Notes under the pieces: model-generated
The model's database searches: none
Seen by the model: the letters and a program-made list of their open reading frames with translations, nothing else
Told to the model about the DNA's origin: nothing
Shown: positions 15,200 through 24,535 of the stretch, piece by piece
Position numbering within the stretch: the stretch's first letter is position 1
How the letters are laid out: each line of letters begins with the position of its first letter
Assembly: GCA_902777325.1 (NCBI GenBank)
Contig: CACYTH010000022.1
Span: 17,376-81,375, forward strand
Reading direction: 5' to 3'
DNA length: 64,000 nucleotides
Source of the DNA: an uncultured Coriobacteriaceae bacterium
Lineage (GTDB): Bacteria > Actinomycetota > Coriobacteriia > Coriobacteriales > Atopobiaceae
Made by a program: the position numbers and the translations under genes

Positions 15200-17533
15200 A
15201 TGAGCGAGAAGGACATGCGGGACGTCGTGGAGCACGACCACTGCGACTGCCACGACCACGACCATCACCACGAGCACCATCACGACCATTGTGACTGTCA
15301 CGACCACTGCGACTGCCATGAGCACGAGCACGTCGAAACGCGCGAGCTCGATGGCGCCCCCAGCTTCAGCTATCACGTGCTGGGCATCGACTGCCCGAGC
15401 TGCGCGCAGGACACCCAGAACGCCGTGCGCGCCCTCCCGTGCGTCGAGGACGCGCGTCTGGTCTACGCCACCGCCACCCTGGAGGTCATCGCAGAGGAGC
15501 GCGTGACGCTCGACGAGTGTCGCAGGCAGGTGCTTGCCTGCGTGCGCTCCTGCGGGCAGGACCTCGAGCTGTCGGACGAGGAGCGTGAGCGCCTCGAGGC
15601 GGAGCGCCCGTGGATCGTCGAGCATCGCGAGCAGGTGCTCATGGGCATCTCCGGCGCGGCGCTCGCCCTGGGCCTCATCCTCGACCTGCTTGTGAAAAAG
15701 GTCGAATGGGCAATTCCGCTGTATGTGGTCGCCGCGGTGGCAGGTCTCGTCTTTGTCGCCCCGATGGCCGTGTCGGCGCTGCGCAGGCGCACCGCCGACA
15801 TGAACGTCCTCATGGGCGTGGCGGTCATCGGTGGCCTCATCATGGGCTTCCTCGGCGACGCGGAGGTCTTCCGCGACGCTGCCATCGTCATCTTCCTCGA
15901 CCAGGTGGGCGAGTGGCTCGAAGGCTGGTCCATGCGCAAGACGTCCGGCTCGATCCGCGAGCTCATGGACCTGACCCCCGACATGGCGCACGTGATCGAC
16001 GAGCACGGCCACACGGCGGACGTGGACGTGGAGGAGGTCGAGGAGGGCTGGCTCATCCGCATCCTTCCGGGCGAGCGCGTGCCCCTCGACGGCACTATAG
16101 TGCGCGGCAGCTCCTCCTTCAACGAGGCGCCGGTCACCGGCGAGAGCATCCCTCAGGACAAGGGCGTCGGCGCAAGCGTCTATGCGGGCGCGCTCAACAC
16201 CATGACCGCCGTCGACATCGAGGTCACGGCGGACGAGGGCTGCACCACGCTGGCACGCATCATCTCGATGGTGCAGGGCGCCCAGGCCGAGAAGGCCCCC
16301 TACGAGAGCTTTGTCGACCGCTTCGCATCCGCCTACACGCCCATCGTAATCTGCGGTGCCCTTGTGGTGGGCATCGTCGTGCCTCTGATCGCGAGCCTCA
16401 TCTGGGGCTTCAGCGGCGCGATCTGGCATGACTGGGTCTATCGCGCCCTCTCCCTCTTGGTGGTTGCCTGCCCCTGCGCCCTGGTCATCTCCACGCCCGT
16501 CACCTTTGTGTCGGCCCTGACGCGTGCCGCCAAGAACGGCGTGCTCGTCAAGGGCGGGGCCTACTTTGACATAGCCACCAAGGTGACCACCGTCGCCTTC
16601 GACAAGACGGGAACGCTCACCACCGGCACGCCCAAGGTCACGGAAGTAGTCTGCTTCAACGGTGCCGCCGAGCGCGACGTGCTGCAGATTGCCGCGACCC
16701 TCGAGCAGGCCTCGACCCATCCCCTGGGCCGTGCGGTGGTCGACCGCGCCCATGAGCTGCATCTTGGCCTTGGCACGCCGAGCGAGGTGGAGGAGGTTGC
16801 CTCAAACGGCATGCGTGCCATGGTCGGCGGGGTCGAGTACCTCGTGGGCAAGCTGGGCTTCGTGGTGCCCTTCGCGCGTGTCGGCAAGCCCGTGGCAGCC
16901 GCGGTCGAGCGCCTGGGTCGCAAGGGTGCGACCGCGCTCGTGGTCGCGGGTGGCGGCTCCGTCGCCGGCGTGATCGGCGTGGCGGACACCATCCGTCCCG
17001 CAACCCACGAGGCGCTGGATGCGCTCAGGGATGCGGGCGTCGCGTCCACGCTCATGCTCACGGGTGACAACCCGCATGCCGCGGCGCAGATTGCCGAGGA
17101 GGCTGGCGTGAGCGAGTATGCCGCCGAGCTGCTGCCCGACGACAAGGTCGCGCGCGTGCACGTGCTCCAGCAGGGAGGGCACGTGGTGGCTATGGTGGGC
17201 GACGGCATCAACGATGCCCCGGCGCTGGCAGCCTCCAACCTGGGCATCACCATGGGTGCAGCGGCCTCCGACACCGCCCTCGAGGTGGCCGACGTGGCCC
17301 TGCTCTCCGATGACCTGCGCCAGCTGCCCGCCTTCTTCGAGCTCTCCCTCAAGACGATGAACGTGGTGCGCGAGAACATCGGCTTTGCCATTGGCGTGAA
17401 GGCGCTCGTTTTCGTGCTGGTGGTGCTGGGCGTGGCCGGCATGGGTGCCGCGGTGTTCGCCGACACGGGTGTGGCGCTGCTGGTCATCCTCAACGGCATG
17501 CGCCTGATGGTCGACATGCCCACGCGCTGGTAG
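15200..17533 (+). CDS. Zinc/cadmium/lead-exporting P1B-type ATPase with His/Cys-rich N-terminus
   Basis: 777 residues. Residues 11-45 are an exceptional run of His, Cys and Asp (repeats of HCDCHDH). Next comes a heavy-metal-associated domain with C65-x-x-C68 (GIDCPSCAQ), then the transport core: PVTGESIPQ, the membrane metal site C424-P-C426, the phosphorylated Asp468 in DKTGTLT, and GDGINDAPALA. These mark a P1B-2 (ZntA/CadA) ATPase that pumps Zn2+, Cd2+ or Pb2+ out of the cell. Start at 15200, 2 bp after arsR. A strong bidirectional terminator follows. Substrate preference between Zn and Cd is not resolvable here. Confidence 0.94.
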   Translation: MSEKDMRDVVEHDHCDCHDHDHHHEHHHDHCDCHDHCDCHEHEHVETRELDGAPSFSYHVLGIDCPSCAQDTQNAVRALPCVEDARLVYATATLEVIAEERVTLDECRRQVLACVRSCGQDLELSDEERERLEAERPWIVEHREQVLMGISGAALALGLILDLLVKKVEWAIPLYVVAAVAGLVFVAPMAVSALRRRTADMNVLMGVAVIGGLIMGFLGDAEVFRDAAIVIFLDQVGEWLEGWSMRKTSGSIRELMDLTPDMAHVIDEHGHTADVDVEEVEEGWLIRILPGERVPLDGTIVRGSSSFNEAPVTGESIPQDKGVGASVYAGALNTMTAVDIEVTADEGCTTLARIISMVQGAQAEKAPYESFVDRFASAYTPIVICGALVVGIVVPLIASLIWGFSGAIWHDWVYRALSLLVVACPCALVISTPVTFVSALTRAAKNGVLVKGGAYFDIATKVTTVAFDKTGTLTTGTPKVTEVVCFNGAAERDVLQIAATLEQASTHPLGRAVVDRAHELHLGLGTPSEVEEVASNGMRAMVGGVEYLVGKLGFVVPFARVGKPVAAAVERLGRKGATALVVAGGGSVAGVIGVADTIRPATHEALDALRDAGVASTLMLTGDNPHAAAQIAEEAGVSEYAAELLPDDKVARVHVLQQGGHVVAMVGDGINDAPALAASNLGITMGAAASDTALEVADVALLSDDLRQLPAFFELSLKTMNVVRENIGFAIGVKALVFVLVVLGVAGMGAAVFADTGVALLVILNGMRLMVDMPTRW

Positions 17534-17583
17534 CGTGGATGGCACAAAGCCGCCAGCATAAGATCGCTTACGGCACCAAAGAC

Positions 17584-17623
17584 GACGGGGTTTGGTCCAT
17601 GTGCGACCAAACCCCGTCTTTTC
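17584..17623. terminator. Strong bidirectional terminator
   Basis: GACGGGGTTTGGTC (17584-17597), 7-base loop, GACCAAACCCCGTC (17605-17618), TTTTC. It separates the convergent metal ATPase and polysaccharide deacetylase genes. Confidence 0.9.
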
Positions 17624-17654
17624 TCGTTGCAGTGCGGGAGTCTCTGATGTGCGC

Positions 17655-19208
17655 CTATCCGGCGTCCGTCGTCGCCTCGCCGATCTCGGTGGGCCAGACG
17701 GCACTCTCGGGCATGGTCGCGTCTCCGGCAGCAATCGACTTGGGAATGTCGGGGTCAGACGCCATGAGCTCGCTCACGGTGACGAGCTTATACCCATCGG
17801 ACTGCAGGCTCTCGATGATCTGGGGGAGCGCCTCGACGTCCTGGCTGCGGTCGCCGCCGCCGTCATGCATGAGGATGATCGACCCGGGCTGCACGTTGGC
17901 CAGGGCGTTGGCAACGATGACGTCAGATCCCGGCAGCTGCCAGTCGAGCGAGTCCTGGTTCCAGATGACGGTTGCCGAGATCGCGCCTCCGCTCAGAAGC
18001 CAGCAGTTGTTGCTGAAGTCGCCGTAGGGCGGGCGGATGACGGTGGTGTCCACGCCCGAGACCTCACGGATGGTCTCGCGCGCGGTGTTGATCTCGGAGA
18101 GCAGCTCGTCCTTGCCGAGCGTGCTCAGCTGCAGGTGCTGGTTGGTGTGGCTCATGATCTGGTTGCCGGACTCGGCCAGCTTCTGGGCGATCTGGGGGTT
18201 CTCGCTCTGATTGGGCGAGAGGTTGAAGAAGGTCGCCTTGGCGTTGTGCTCGGCAAGGATGTCGAGGTAGGCCTCGGTGTAGGTGGCGGCGGGGCCATCG
18301 TCGAAGGTGAGCGCGACGAGCTTCTCCCCGTTGGCTGGCGAGATGTTCTTTGTCATGACGATGCAGTCCTTGAGCTCCTCGACCCACTTGCCGTCGGCCG
18401 TCTCGCCTGACTGCTTGCCATGGCGAATCTCCTGCTTTCCAACCCTGCCCCACTGCTTGATGAAGCTGACGGAGCCCATGGTGCCCTCGAAGACCAGCTT
18501 GGGCTGGGTCTCGCGGTACTCGATGTCGTAGTCCTCGGTGCGGTCGCCGCCGTCGGTCATCGTGATCTGCTCGCCACCCTTGATGCGGTACTCCCTGATC
18601 TGCTTGCGGGAGAGCGCGTCCCCGTCGACGCTGGCCTCGAAGGCGTAGCCCTTGTCCTGCTCGATGACGTTGCCGCCGACCGAGACGAAGTCGCCCGGGC
18701 TGGTCTTGATGCCAAGGTCCTTGTAGACCTCGAAGAGCGTGGAGCTGACCTGCACCTTCTCAGCCTCGCCGTTGATGGTGATGCCCACGGAGCGGTGGGT
18801 CCAAAACAGGAGTCCCCCGCCCACGAAGGCGGCGATGACGAGGATGCCCACGATGAGCGCCGCGGTGTTGCCCTGCTCGCGCTTGGGGCCACGGTTGCCG
18901 TAGACCTTGCGCTGGGCGTCGCGCGACAGGCTCTCGTAGCCTCTCGCGGGGCTTGCGGCACGCGGCTCGTCCCTGCGTGCGTCGTCCCTGCGGGCATCGG
19001 AGCGCCTCGTGCTGGAGGCTTGGTCGGCCTCGCGTCGCACGCGACGGGACGCGTCGTGCGACGTGCTCTCCAAGGTGGACCTGCGCGTGAGCTTCGAGTA
19101 GTGCGTGTCTGCCCTTGTGGCCCTTCTCGTCGTCGTCTCGCGCTTGGTCGGCTTGCGACGCGTGGGCCTGCTTGAGCTATCTGAAGCCATGATCGTGTCG
19201 TATCCCAT
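17655..19208 (-). CDS. Membrane-anchored polysaccharide deacetylase (PgdA-like)
   Basis: 517 residues. A 110-residue Arg/Ser-rich cytoplasmic region is followed by one membrane helix (about 116-137), so the catalytic part is outside. An extracytoplasmic domain of unknown type (140-285) precedes a NodB deacetylase domain: motif 1 TFDDGP (301-306), motif 2 with H354 and H358 (SHTNQH), motif 3 RPPYG, and the late LMHDG. These give a metal site and general base/acid for N- or O-deacetylation of peptidoglycan or another surface glycan, often linked to lysozyme resistance. An ATG six codons in (19190) is an alternative start. Monocistronic. Confidence 0.88.
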   Translation of the reverse strand: MGYDTIMASDSSSRPTRRKPTKRETTTRRATRADTHYSKLTRRSTLESTSHDASRRVRREADQASSTRRSDARRDDARRDEPRAASPARGYESLSRDAQRKVYGNRGPKREQGNTAALIVGILVIAAFVGGGLLFWTHRSVGITINGEAEKVQVSSTLFEVYKDLGIKTSPGDFVSVGGNVIEQDKGYAFEASVDGDALSRKQIREYRIKGGEQITMTDGGDRTEDYDIEYRETQPKLVFEGTMGSVSFIKQWGRVGKQEIRHGKQSGETADGKWVEELKDCIVMTKNISPANGEKLVALTFDDGPAATYTEAYLDILAEHNAKATFFNLSPNQSENPQIAQKLAESGNQIMSHTNQHLQLSTLGKDELLSEINTARETIREVSGVDTTVIRPPYGDFSNNCWLLSGGAISATVIWNQDSLDWQLPGSDVIVANALANVQPGSIILMHDGGGDRSQDVEALPQIIESLQSDGYKLVTVSELMASDPDIPKSIAAGDATMPESAVWPTEIGEATTDAG

Positions 19209-19346
19209 CCGGGCGGTGCCCGTGGTCGTGACGCCCCATGTGTCTGGGAGCTGCGTTTTCAGGTGAAGCTAAACCTTAGCATCGAACGCCGGCGACTTCA
19301 ATTGAGCGCAGGCGGCAAGACGCATGCAGGCAATCTTCCAGCGTCG

Positions 19347-20585
19347 CTACACGCGCCTGACAAAGAGGCCGCTGCGCAGCTTGGGCTCGAACCATGTGGA
19401 CTTGGGAGGCATGAGCTCGCCCGCGTCCGAGACGGCCATCAGCTCGTCGACCGACGTGGGGCAGAGCGAGAAGGCGATGCCAGTGGAGCCTGCGCGCCGC
19501 TCCAGGCCCTCCGTGCCCTCGATGCCGCCAACAAACTGGATGCGCTTGCTGGTGCGGGGGTCGTCGATGCCCAGGATGGGGCCGAGCACGCGCTCCTGCA
19601 GGATGGAGACGTCAAGGGATGCGGCGGGACCGGCCTTGGGGTCGGGCGCCTCGCCCACGTGGCGCAGCACGTGCCAGGAGCCGAAGGCGTAGAGGCCAAA
19701 GCGGCGAGCCTCGCTCGGCTCGACGGGCTCCGCCTGCGCGGGGCCCACCTCAAAGCCCGCCTGTTCGATGGCATGAAGCAGCGCGGGCTCGTCCAGGCCT
19801 GCCGTGTCGACCACGACGCGGTTGTAGGGCATCACATAGAGCTGGCTGGCGGGGAAGAGCACGGCCAGGAACAGGTCGGATGCCAGCTCCTCGTCAGGGT
19901 TGCCCGCCTCCTCGCGCAGGTCGTGGGCGACCTGGGCCGCCGCGGAGGCGCGATGGTGGCCGTCGGCGATGTATGCGCACGGCACCAATGAGAAGGCGTC
20001 CGCCAGGGCCTCCACGGCCACGGGGCGAGCGACGCGCCAGATGGTCTGGCGCACGCCCTGCTCGTCGGTGAAGTCGTAGAGGGGGCTGGCCGAGCGGGCC
20101 ACGTCGACGATGATGTCGATGGCCAGGTTGTCGCGGTAGGTCAGGAAGACGGGACCGGTCTGGGCACCCGTCGCGCGGATGTGCTTGACGCGGTCGGCGG
20201 TCTTTTCGGGCCTGGTCTTCTCGTGGCGCTTGATGACGGAGGACTCGTACTCGGCCACCGAGCAGGCCGCGACGACGCCAAGCTGGGAGCGGCCGTCCAT
20301 CTCCAGACGGTAGAGGTAGAAGCAGGGGGTGGTGTCCTTGAGCAGGGTGCCCTCATAGGCCTTCGCCCTGATGAGCTCGCCGGCCTTGGCGTACACCTCG
20401 GGGGCGTACATGTCCTGGTCGGGGCCGAACGCGGTCTCCGGGCGGTCGATGGCAAGGAAGGAGCCGGGGTGCTCGGCCACGTAGGCCGCCGCCTCGGCGC
20501 GATTGAAGACGTCATAGGGAAGCGCGGCAAAGGTCTCGGCCGCGTGAGGGTTGGGACGATAGCAGGTGATGGGCTGAACGCGCAT
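19347..20585 (-). CDS. DUF1015-family protein (SerK-like)
   Basis: 412 residues with family features: RPNPHAAETFAALPYDVFNRAEA near the N-terminus, an ERHEKT-like RHEKTRPEKTADR, and IADGHHRASAA near the middle. Some members (for example archaeal SerK and SbnI) are ADP-dependent serine kinases; in bacteria the role is generally unproven. The IADGHHR motif, a likely catalytic part, is intact. It is divergent from the HAD phosphatase gene at 20757. The call to family is firm; the enzymatic role is inference from relatives. Confidence 0.85.
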   Translation of the reverse strand: MRVQPITCYRPNPHAAETFAALPYDVFNRAEAAAYVAEHPGSFLAIDRPETAFGPDQDMYAPEVYAKAGELIRAKAYEGTLLKDTTPCFYLYRLEMDGRSQLGVVAACSVAEYESSVIKRHEKTRPEKTADRVKHIRATGAQTGPVFLTYRDNLAIDIIVDVARSASPLYDFTDEQGVRQTIWRVARPVAVEALADAFSLVPCAYIADGHHRASAAAQVAHDLREEAGNPDEELASDLFLAVLFPASQLYVMPYNRVVVDTAGLDEPALLHAIEQAGFEVGPAQAEPVEPSEARRFGLYAFGSWHVLRHVGEAPDPKAGPAASLDVSILQERVLGPILGIDDPRTSKRIQFVGGIEGTEGLERRAGSTGIAFSLCPTSVDELMAVSDAGELMPPKSTWFEPKLRSGLFVRRV

Positions 20586-20756
20586 GAATCCTCCAGGGCG
20601 GGATGTCAGATACCACTAGTAGCTTACGCAAAGGGAGTGGGATGGGTGCCACAGGCCCAAGGTTTTCCCCATAGTTCACAGGTGCGTGACGTTTGTACAC
20701 CATGCCGCGGAGTCGCGCTACCCTAGAGGAGTGAGACTGCGAGACAAGGAGCTGAC

Positions 20757-21425
20757 ATGTGGGAGACGGGCAATCTGGCAAGCCGCAAGGCCGTCGTCTT
20801 CGACTTTGACGGGACGATTGCCGACACCAAGGCCTCCATCATCGCGACGGCGACGAGGGTGCTGACGGAGTGGGGAATGTCCGAGGAGGAGCTAACGCGT
20901 GTGGGGGAGATCATCGGGCCACCCTTCCCCCAGGCCTACGAGTGGGTCTTCGGCTTCAGTCGCGAGGATGCCATCGAGATCACCCGGCGCTACCGGGACA
21001 TCTACAACTACCTGGGTGTGGATGCCTGGCCTGCGTTCGAGGGAATGTGCGGGCTCTTGGAGGAGCTTCATGCGGCGGGACGCCTGCTTGCGGTGGCGAG
21101 CTCCAAGCGGACCTATCTCGTACGCAAGGGCCTCGAGGACAACGGAATCGCGGGTATGTTCGACTCGGTGCGCGCCAAGGAGACGGACTTCGAGTCCACC
21201 AAGGCCGACGCCATCAGGCTTGCGCTGGAGGACTTGGGAGTCGGCGCTGACGAGGCCGTGATGGTGGGCGACCGCTTCCACGACGTCGAGGCCGCCAAGG
21301 AATGCGGCATGCCCTGCGTGGGCGTGCTGTACGGGGATACCGCCGAGCGCGAGGAGCTCGAGGCGGCCGGTGCCGTAGCGGTCGTCGAGAGCGTCGCCGA
21401 GCTCAGGGACGTGCTGCTGGGATAG
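20757..21425 (+). CDS. HAD-superfamily phosphatase (phosphoglycolate phosphatase-like)
   Basis: 222 residues. Motif I is DFDGT with nucleophile Asp16 and Asp18; motif II is a Ser in VASSKR; motif III is Lys in ESTKADAI; motif IV is GDRFHDVEAA. An alpha-helical C1 cap lies between motifs I and II, as in Gph/PGP and pyrophosphatase PpaX relatives. Substrates could include phosphoglycolate or sugar/nucleotide monophosphates. AAGGAG before the start supports it. Single gene. Confidence 0.88.
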   Translation: MWETGNLASRKAVVFDFDGTIADTKASIIATATRVLTEWGMSEEELTRVGEIIGPPFPQAYEWVFGFSREDAIEITRRYRDIYNYLGVDAWPAFEGMCGLLEELHAAGRLLAVASSKRTYLVRKGLEDNGIAGMFDSVRAKETDFESTKADAIRLALEDLGVGADEAVMVGDRFHDVEAAKECGMPCVGVLYGDTAEREELEAAGAVAVVESVAELRDVLLG

Positions 21426-21581
21426 GCGCGGTCTGCCCGACGGCGTAGGGCCAAGCCCATGCGTGGCCTTGGATGCGCGTGCGACCGTCTGCCGTCGCGG
21501 CACGTATAGCGAGACCAAGGGTGGGTACAGTAAGCTCAAGCCCGCACGTTCTGCGGGCAATCCATCCGAAGGGAGTTAGAG

Positions 21582-22049
21582 ATGCCGCTTTTCGATGATC
21601 TTTCCGCTGGCATGAGGAAGGCGTTTCTCGCTGGCGTGGGTGCCGTTGCCGTGGGAGCCGAGAAGTCGCAGGAGCTTGTCGACGACCTCATCAAGAAGGG
21701 CGAGCTCACCGTCGAGCAGGGCAAGGCCCTGAACGAGGAGCTCACGCGCAAGGTGAAGGAGACCACGGCCGAGGCCTCCGAGGAGGTCCTGCGTGCCCGC
21801 ATGCGCGCGATGACCCCCGAGGAGCGCGACGAGTGGCTGGCACGCGCCGCCCGCATTGCCGAGGAGATCGCAGCCGAGGAGGCTGCCGCTGCTGCCGAGG
21901 CAGAGGCTGCGGCTGAGGAGGAGGCCGAGGTGGAGACGCCCGACGAGCCCGCAGCAGAGCCTGAGGAGGACGCCGAGGACGTGGAGGACGTGGAGGACGT
22001 CTGTCCGCAGGATGCCTCGGACGTCTCGGAGGCAGCAGACGAGGCGTAG
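21582..22049 (+). CDS. Phasin-like protein with acidic coiled tail
   Basis: 155 residues. The first 60 (MPLFDDLSAGMRKAFLAGVG, then KSQELVDDLIKKGELTVEQGKALNEEL) are like the phasin/PhaI-family helical proteins common in this class. The rest is dominated by Glu and Ala and ends in a very acidic Asp/Glu stretch. In many bacteria lacking polyhydroxyalkanoate these proteins have no known role; structural or lipid-surface binding is possible. AGGGAG precedes the ATG. It is convergent with the next gene across a very long hairpin. Confidence 0.7.
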   Translation: MPLFDDLSAGMRKAFLAGVGAVAVGAEKSQELVDDLIKKGELTVEQGKALNEELTRKVKETTAEASEEVLRARMRAMTPEERDEWLARAARIAEEIAAEEAAAAAEAEAAAEEEAEVETPDEPAAEPEEDAEDVEDVEDVCPQDASDVSEAADEA

Positions 22050-22110
22050 CCCACCGCAGCGTTGGCAGGCGAGGGAGCCGATAGTCCCTCTCGCCGGCCG
22101 CAACCGTATG

Positions 22111-22164
22111 AGCCAAGCAAAGGGGCCGAGCTGGGATATCCCGGCTCGGCCCCTTTGCTTGGCT
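22111..22164. terminator. Very long bidirectional hairpin between convergent genes
   Basis: A 54-bp almost perfect palindrome with a stem of about 25 bp (AGCCAAGCAAAGGGGCCGAG ... CTCGGCCCCTTTGCTTGGCT). Only one T-G wobble breaks the arms. It likely terminates transcription in both directions between 22049 and 22179, though there is no extended T-run. Confidence 0.8.
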
Positions 22165-22178
22165 ACTGTCTTTGATGC

Positions 22179-23708
22179 CTAGCGGATGCCGTTCACGGCG
22201 AGGTCGATGACCTTGTAGGCACCATCGTAGATGCCGATCCTGTTGGCCGCCTCGATGTTGTCGCACATGAAGGCCACGAGCTCGCGGTCGAGCTGGAACG
22301 AGTCGATCATGGCGAGCACCTCGTCGGTGTCATCGATCTCGTAGGTGCCGTCGCCCACCTCGGCAGCGCGGATGGCTCCCCAGGCCTCGTGACCGCCCAC
22401 GCGATGGATCATCAGCTTGGGCACGGGGTAGAAGCTGAACTCGCTCGGCTTGGTCACCAGCACGTCGCAGCAGCGCATGAGCAGGTTGGAGGAGTAGACC
22501 GCGGAGAAGATGTCGCTGTCGCAGAAGGCGTGCACGCCCGTGAGGTCGCCCTCGAGGGCTCCCTCGGCTAGCTTCGCCACCTCTGCAAAGCTATTGAAGT
22601 GGGTCTGAGCCGTGGTGCCCAGGCCCTCGACGCCCTTGAGCAGACCCTCCCACACGTCGCGGTGGTCGCCCACATTGATGAGCAGCGTGGCCTGGTCGGT
22701 GCGGACGTAGGGCAGGAGGCGCTCGATGATGGCGGCAAACAGCTCCTGCTGGGCGCCAGCGCCGCCCACGCTGATCAGGTAGCGGATGGGCCCGCCGCCG
22801 AGCAGGCGCCTGCGACGCGCCTCGCAGTCGCGCGCGATGTTGGCGACCAGCTCGTGGTCGATGTAGTGGCCCGTGTAGACGAGGCTGTCCAGGGGCATGG
22901 GCTTGAGCTGGCGCTTGGGGTCCATGCCGCGCAGCTGGTGATAGCCAAGGTAGGCGCTCGGCGTCTGGACCGTGTGGATGGCGCCCTCGGCGAGGTGCAG
23001 GGCCATGGGCCAGTTGTCGGGGATGGCGTTGACCACGTGCGTGAGGCCGGCGTGGACGGCTGCCTGGGCGGGCCAGACGTGGGTGCCCACGTAGGGGACG
23101 TCACGCGGAAGGTCGGCAAAGAGCGGCACGCAGAGCTCGGCGTTCTTCTGGTCGCCCGCGTTGTAGGAGAGCTTGCGGAAGCCCTCGGAGTTGAGCGGCT
23201 CCCAGTACAGGCGGTTGAAGAGGCCGACCTTCTGGGAGAGGCGCGAGCCAAGGGAGTAGAGGTCGTTCTGGTAGGCGATTACCTTGGAGCCGGTGGTCTC
23301 GTCAAAGGATGCGAGGTCGAGCCAGTAGGGGGTGTAGCCCATGGCATGCGCGGCGCTGGCCATGGCCATGGAGATGCGGTAGTGGCCAAAGCCCATGCGG
23401 ATGTTGCCCACGATGACCGGTGCGCCGTCGGCGCCCTCCACCGTGCGCGGGGTGGCGACGGGCCTGGGCGCGCCGGCCGCGTCGGCCGCAAGGTCGAGCG
23501 CCTCGGAGTCCGAGCCCATCACCAGGTTGCGGACGCCCAGCGCGTCGCCGATCACGGGCACGTCCGTGCTGGCAAGGTGGTAGGTTGCCCCGGAGTCGTC
23601 GCCAAACTTCTTGAGGAACTTCTCCTTGCCCTGCACTGCCTTGCGATAGGTGCGCTTGTCCTGCTCGTTGCCAAAGGCGCTCTTTGCGCGGTCATCCGTG
23701 ACGTTCAT
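22179..23708 (-). CDS. Uncharacterized GT-B-like protein linked to the alpha-galactoside module
   Basis: 509 residues from the ATG at 23708; GGAG eight bases before it favours this over the ATG seven codons earlier. Not recognized with certainty. The segment VIVGNIRMGFGHYRISMAM resembles the Gly-rich first loop of GT-B/GT28 glycosyltransferases (GxGH), and a second Gly-rich strand (IRYLISVGGAGAQQELFAAI) starts the C-terminal half. The C-terminal CDVLVTKPSEFSFYPVPKLMI recalls the sugar-nucleotide site of MurG-type enzymes. No signal peptide or membrane helix is seen. It is divergent from tetR, the GPH transporter and the GH36 gene and shares their operator, so it may act on an imported galactoside or a glycolipid. 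Confidence 0.6.
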   Translation of the reverse strand: MNVTDDRAKSAFGNEQDKRTYRKAVQGKEKFLKKFGDDSGATYHLASTDVPVIGDALGVRNLVMGSDSEALDLAADAAGAPRPVATPRTVEGADGAPVIVGNIRMGFGHYRISMAMASAAHAMGYTPYWLDLASFDETTGSKVIAYQNDLYSLGSRLSQKVGLFNRLYWEPLNSEGFRKLSYNAGDQKNAELCVPLFADLPRDVPYVGTHVWPAQAAVHAGLTHVVNAIPDNWPMALHLAEGAIHTVQTPSAYLGYHQLRGMDPKRQLKPMPLDSLVYTGHYIDHELVANIARDCEARRRRLLGGGPIRYLISVGGAGAQQELFAAIIERLLPYVRTDQATLLINVGDHRDVWEGLLKGVEGLGTTAQTHFNSFAEVAKLAEGALEGDLTGVHAFCDSDIFSAVYSSNLLMRCCDVLVTKPSEFSFYPVPKLMIHRVGGHEAWGAIRAAEVGDGTYEIDDTDEVLAMIDSFQLDRELVAFMCDNIEAANRIGIYDGAYKVIDLAVNGIR

Positions 23709-23739
23709 CCCATTTGCTCCTTGACTCATGTGCGCTATG

Positions 23740-23776
23740 TGATAGTTTGACTATCAGGTTGATAGCCAAACTATCA
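23740..23776. promoter_or_regulatory. TetR operator: two adjacent 17-bp palindromes
   Basis: TGATAGTTTGACTATCA (23740-23756) and TGATAGCCAAACTATCA (23760-23776), separated by GGT. Each has TGATAG/CTATCA arms, and the two are inverted copies of each other with one mismatch. They lie in the divergent promoter between the 22179 gene and tetR, so the TetR protein probably controls both directions. Confidence 0.85.
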
Positions 23777-23815
23777 AAGCGCGTGTATGGAGTCAAGACG
23801 AGGGAGGCGGGGCAC

Positions 23816-24502
23816 ATGGCAAGCGGTAGCCAATCGCATAGCGAGCAGGCCCTGCCCTCCGCCCAGGCAAGCGTGGCGGCCCTCGCGGACGCGCGTGTCG
23901 TCGAGTGCGCCGCGGGGCTCTTTTTGGAGCAGGGGATAGCCTCGGTCAAGATGACCGACATCGCCGACGCGGCAGACGTGGGTGTGGCGACGCTCTACCG
24001 CCACTTCTCCACCAAGGCGTCCATCGCGGCTGCTGTGGCAACCGTCCTCTGGCAGCGGCTGGAGGACTCCTACGAGGAGCTGGTCGCGGGCGAGAGGTAC
24101 CGCTCGCTCGACGGCGCGGGGCGCCTCAGGCTGCTGCTCGACCTCTACTGCACCGAGCATCTCTATAGGCCGGGCTTCGCCTCGTTCATCGACGAGCTTG
24201 ACCGCCTCATCATGGAGGATGCCGTGAGCGAGGGCGCCATCTCCGCCTACACGCAGACGCTGGCCCGTCCCTACGCGCACTACCAGGCGGCGTACGAGCT
24301 TGGACGCTCGGACGGCTCCATCGGCCGCCAGACCGACTTTGCGCTGTTCTATCGCTCGCTGGCCCATGCCCTGCTCAGCGTGGCCAGCAAGCTCTCGCGT
24401 GGTGAGGTGCTTCCGTCGGACGACTTCTCCGGCGCGGCCACGCACGACGAGCTCGGCTGTCTCATCGACATGGCCATCAGGTCATTGGACGTTAGGGGTT
24501 AA
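23816..24502 (+). CDS. TetR-family transcriptional repressor
   Basis: 228 residues from the ATG at 23816, which has a GAGGGAGG Shine-Dalgarno; a longer frame upstream would run through the operator. The helix-turn-helix is IASVKMTDIADAADVGVATLYRHFSTKASI at about residues 45-75. The C-terminal helical part is the ligand-binding domain. Its divergent neighbour and the downstream transporter and glycosidase indicate a ligand such as an alpha-galactoside or a derivative (inference). Confidence 0.9.
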   Translation: MASGSQSHSEQALPSAQASVAALADARVVECAAGLFLEQGIASVKMTDIADAADVGVATLYRHFSTKASIAAAVATVLWQRLEDSYEELVAGERYRSLDGAGRLRLLLDLYCTEHLYRPGFASFIDELDRLIMEDAVSEGAISAYTQTLARPYAHYQAAYELGRSDGSIGRQTDFALFYRSLAHALLSVASKLSRGEVLPSDDFSGAATHDELGCLIDMAIRSLDVRG

Positions 24503-24535
24503 CCGCCTCCGCGGGAGGCTGAAAGGGGAGGACAC

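Noticed and set aside
15110..16762. 550-codon minus-strand frame opposite the metal ATPase
   Set aside because: Shadow frame; the plus-strand ATPase has all catalytic motifs.
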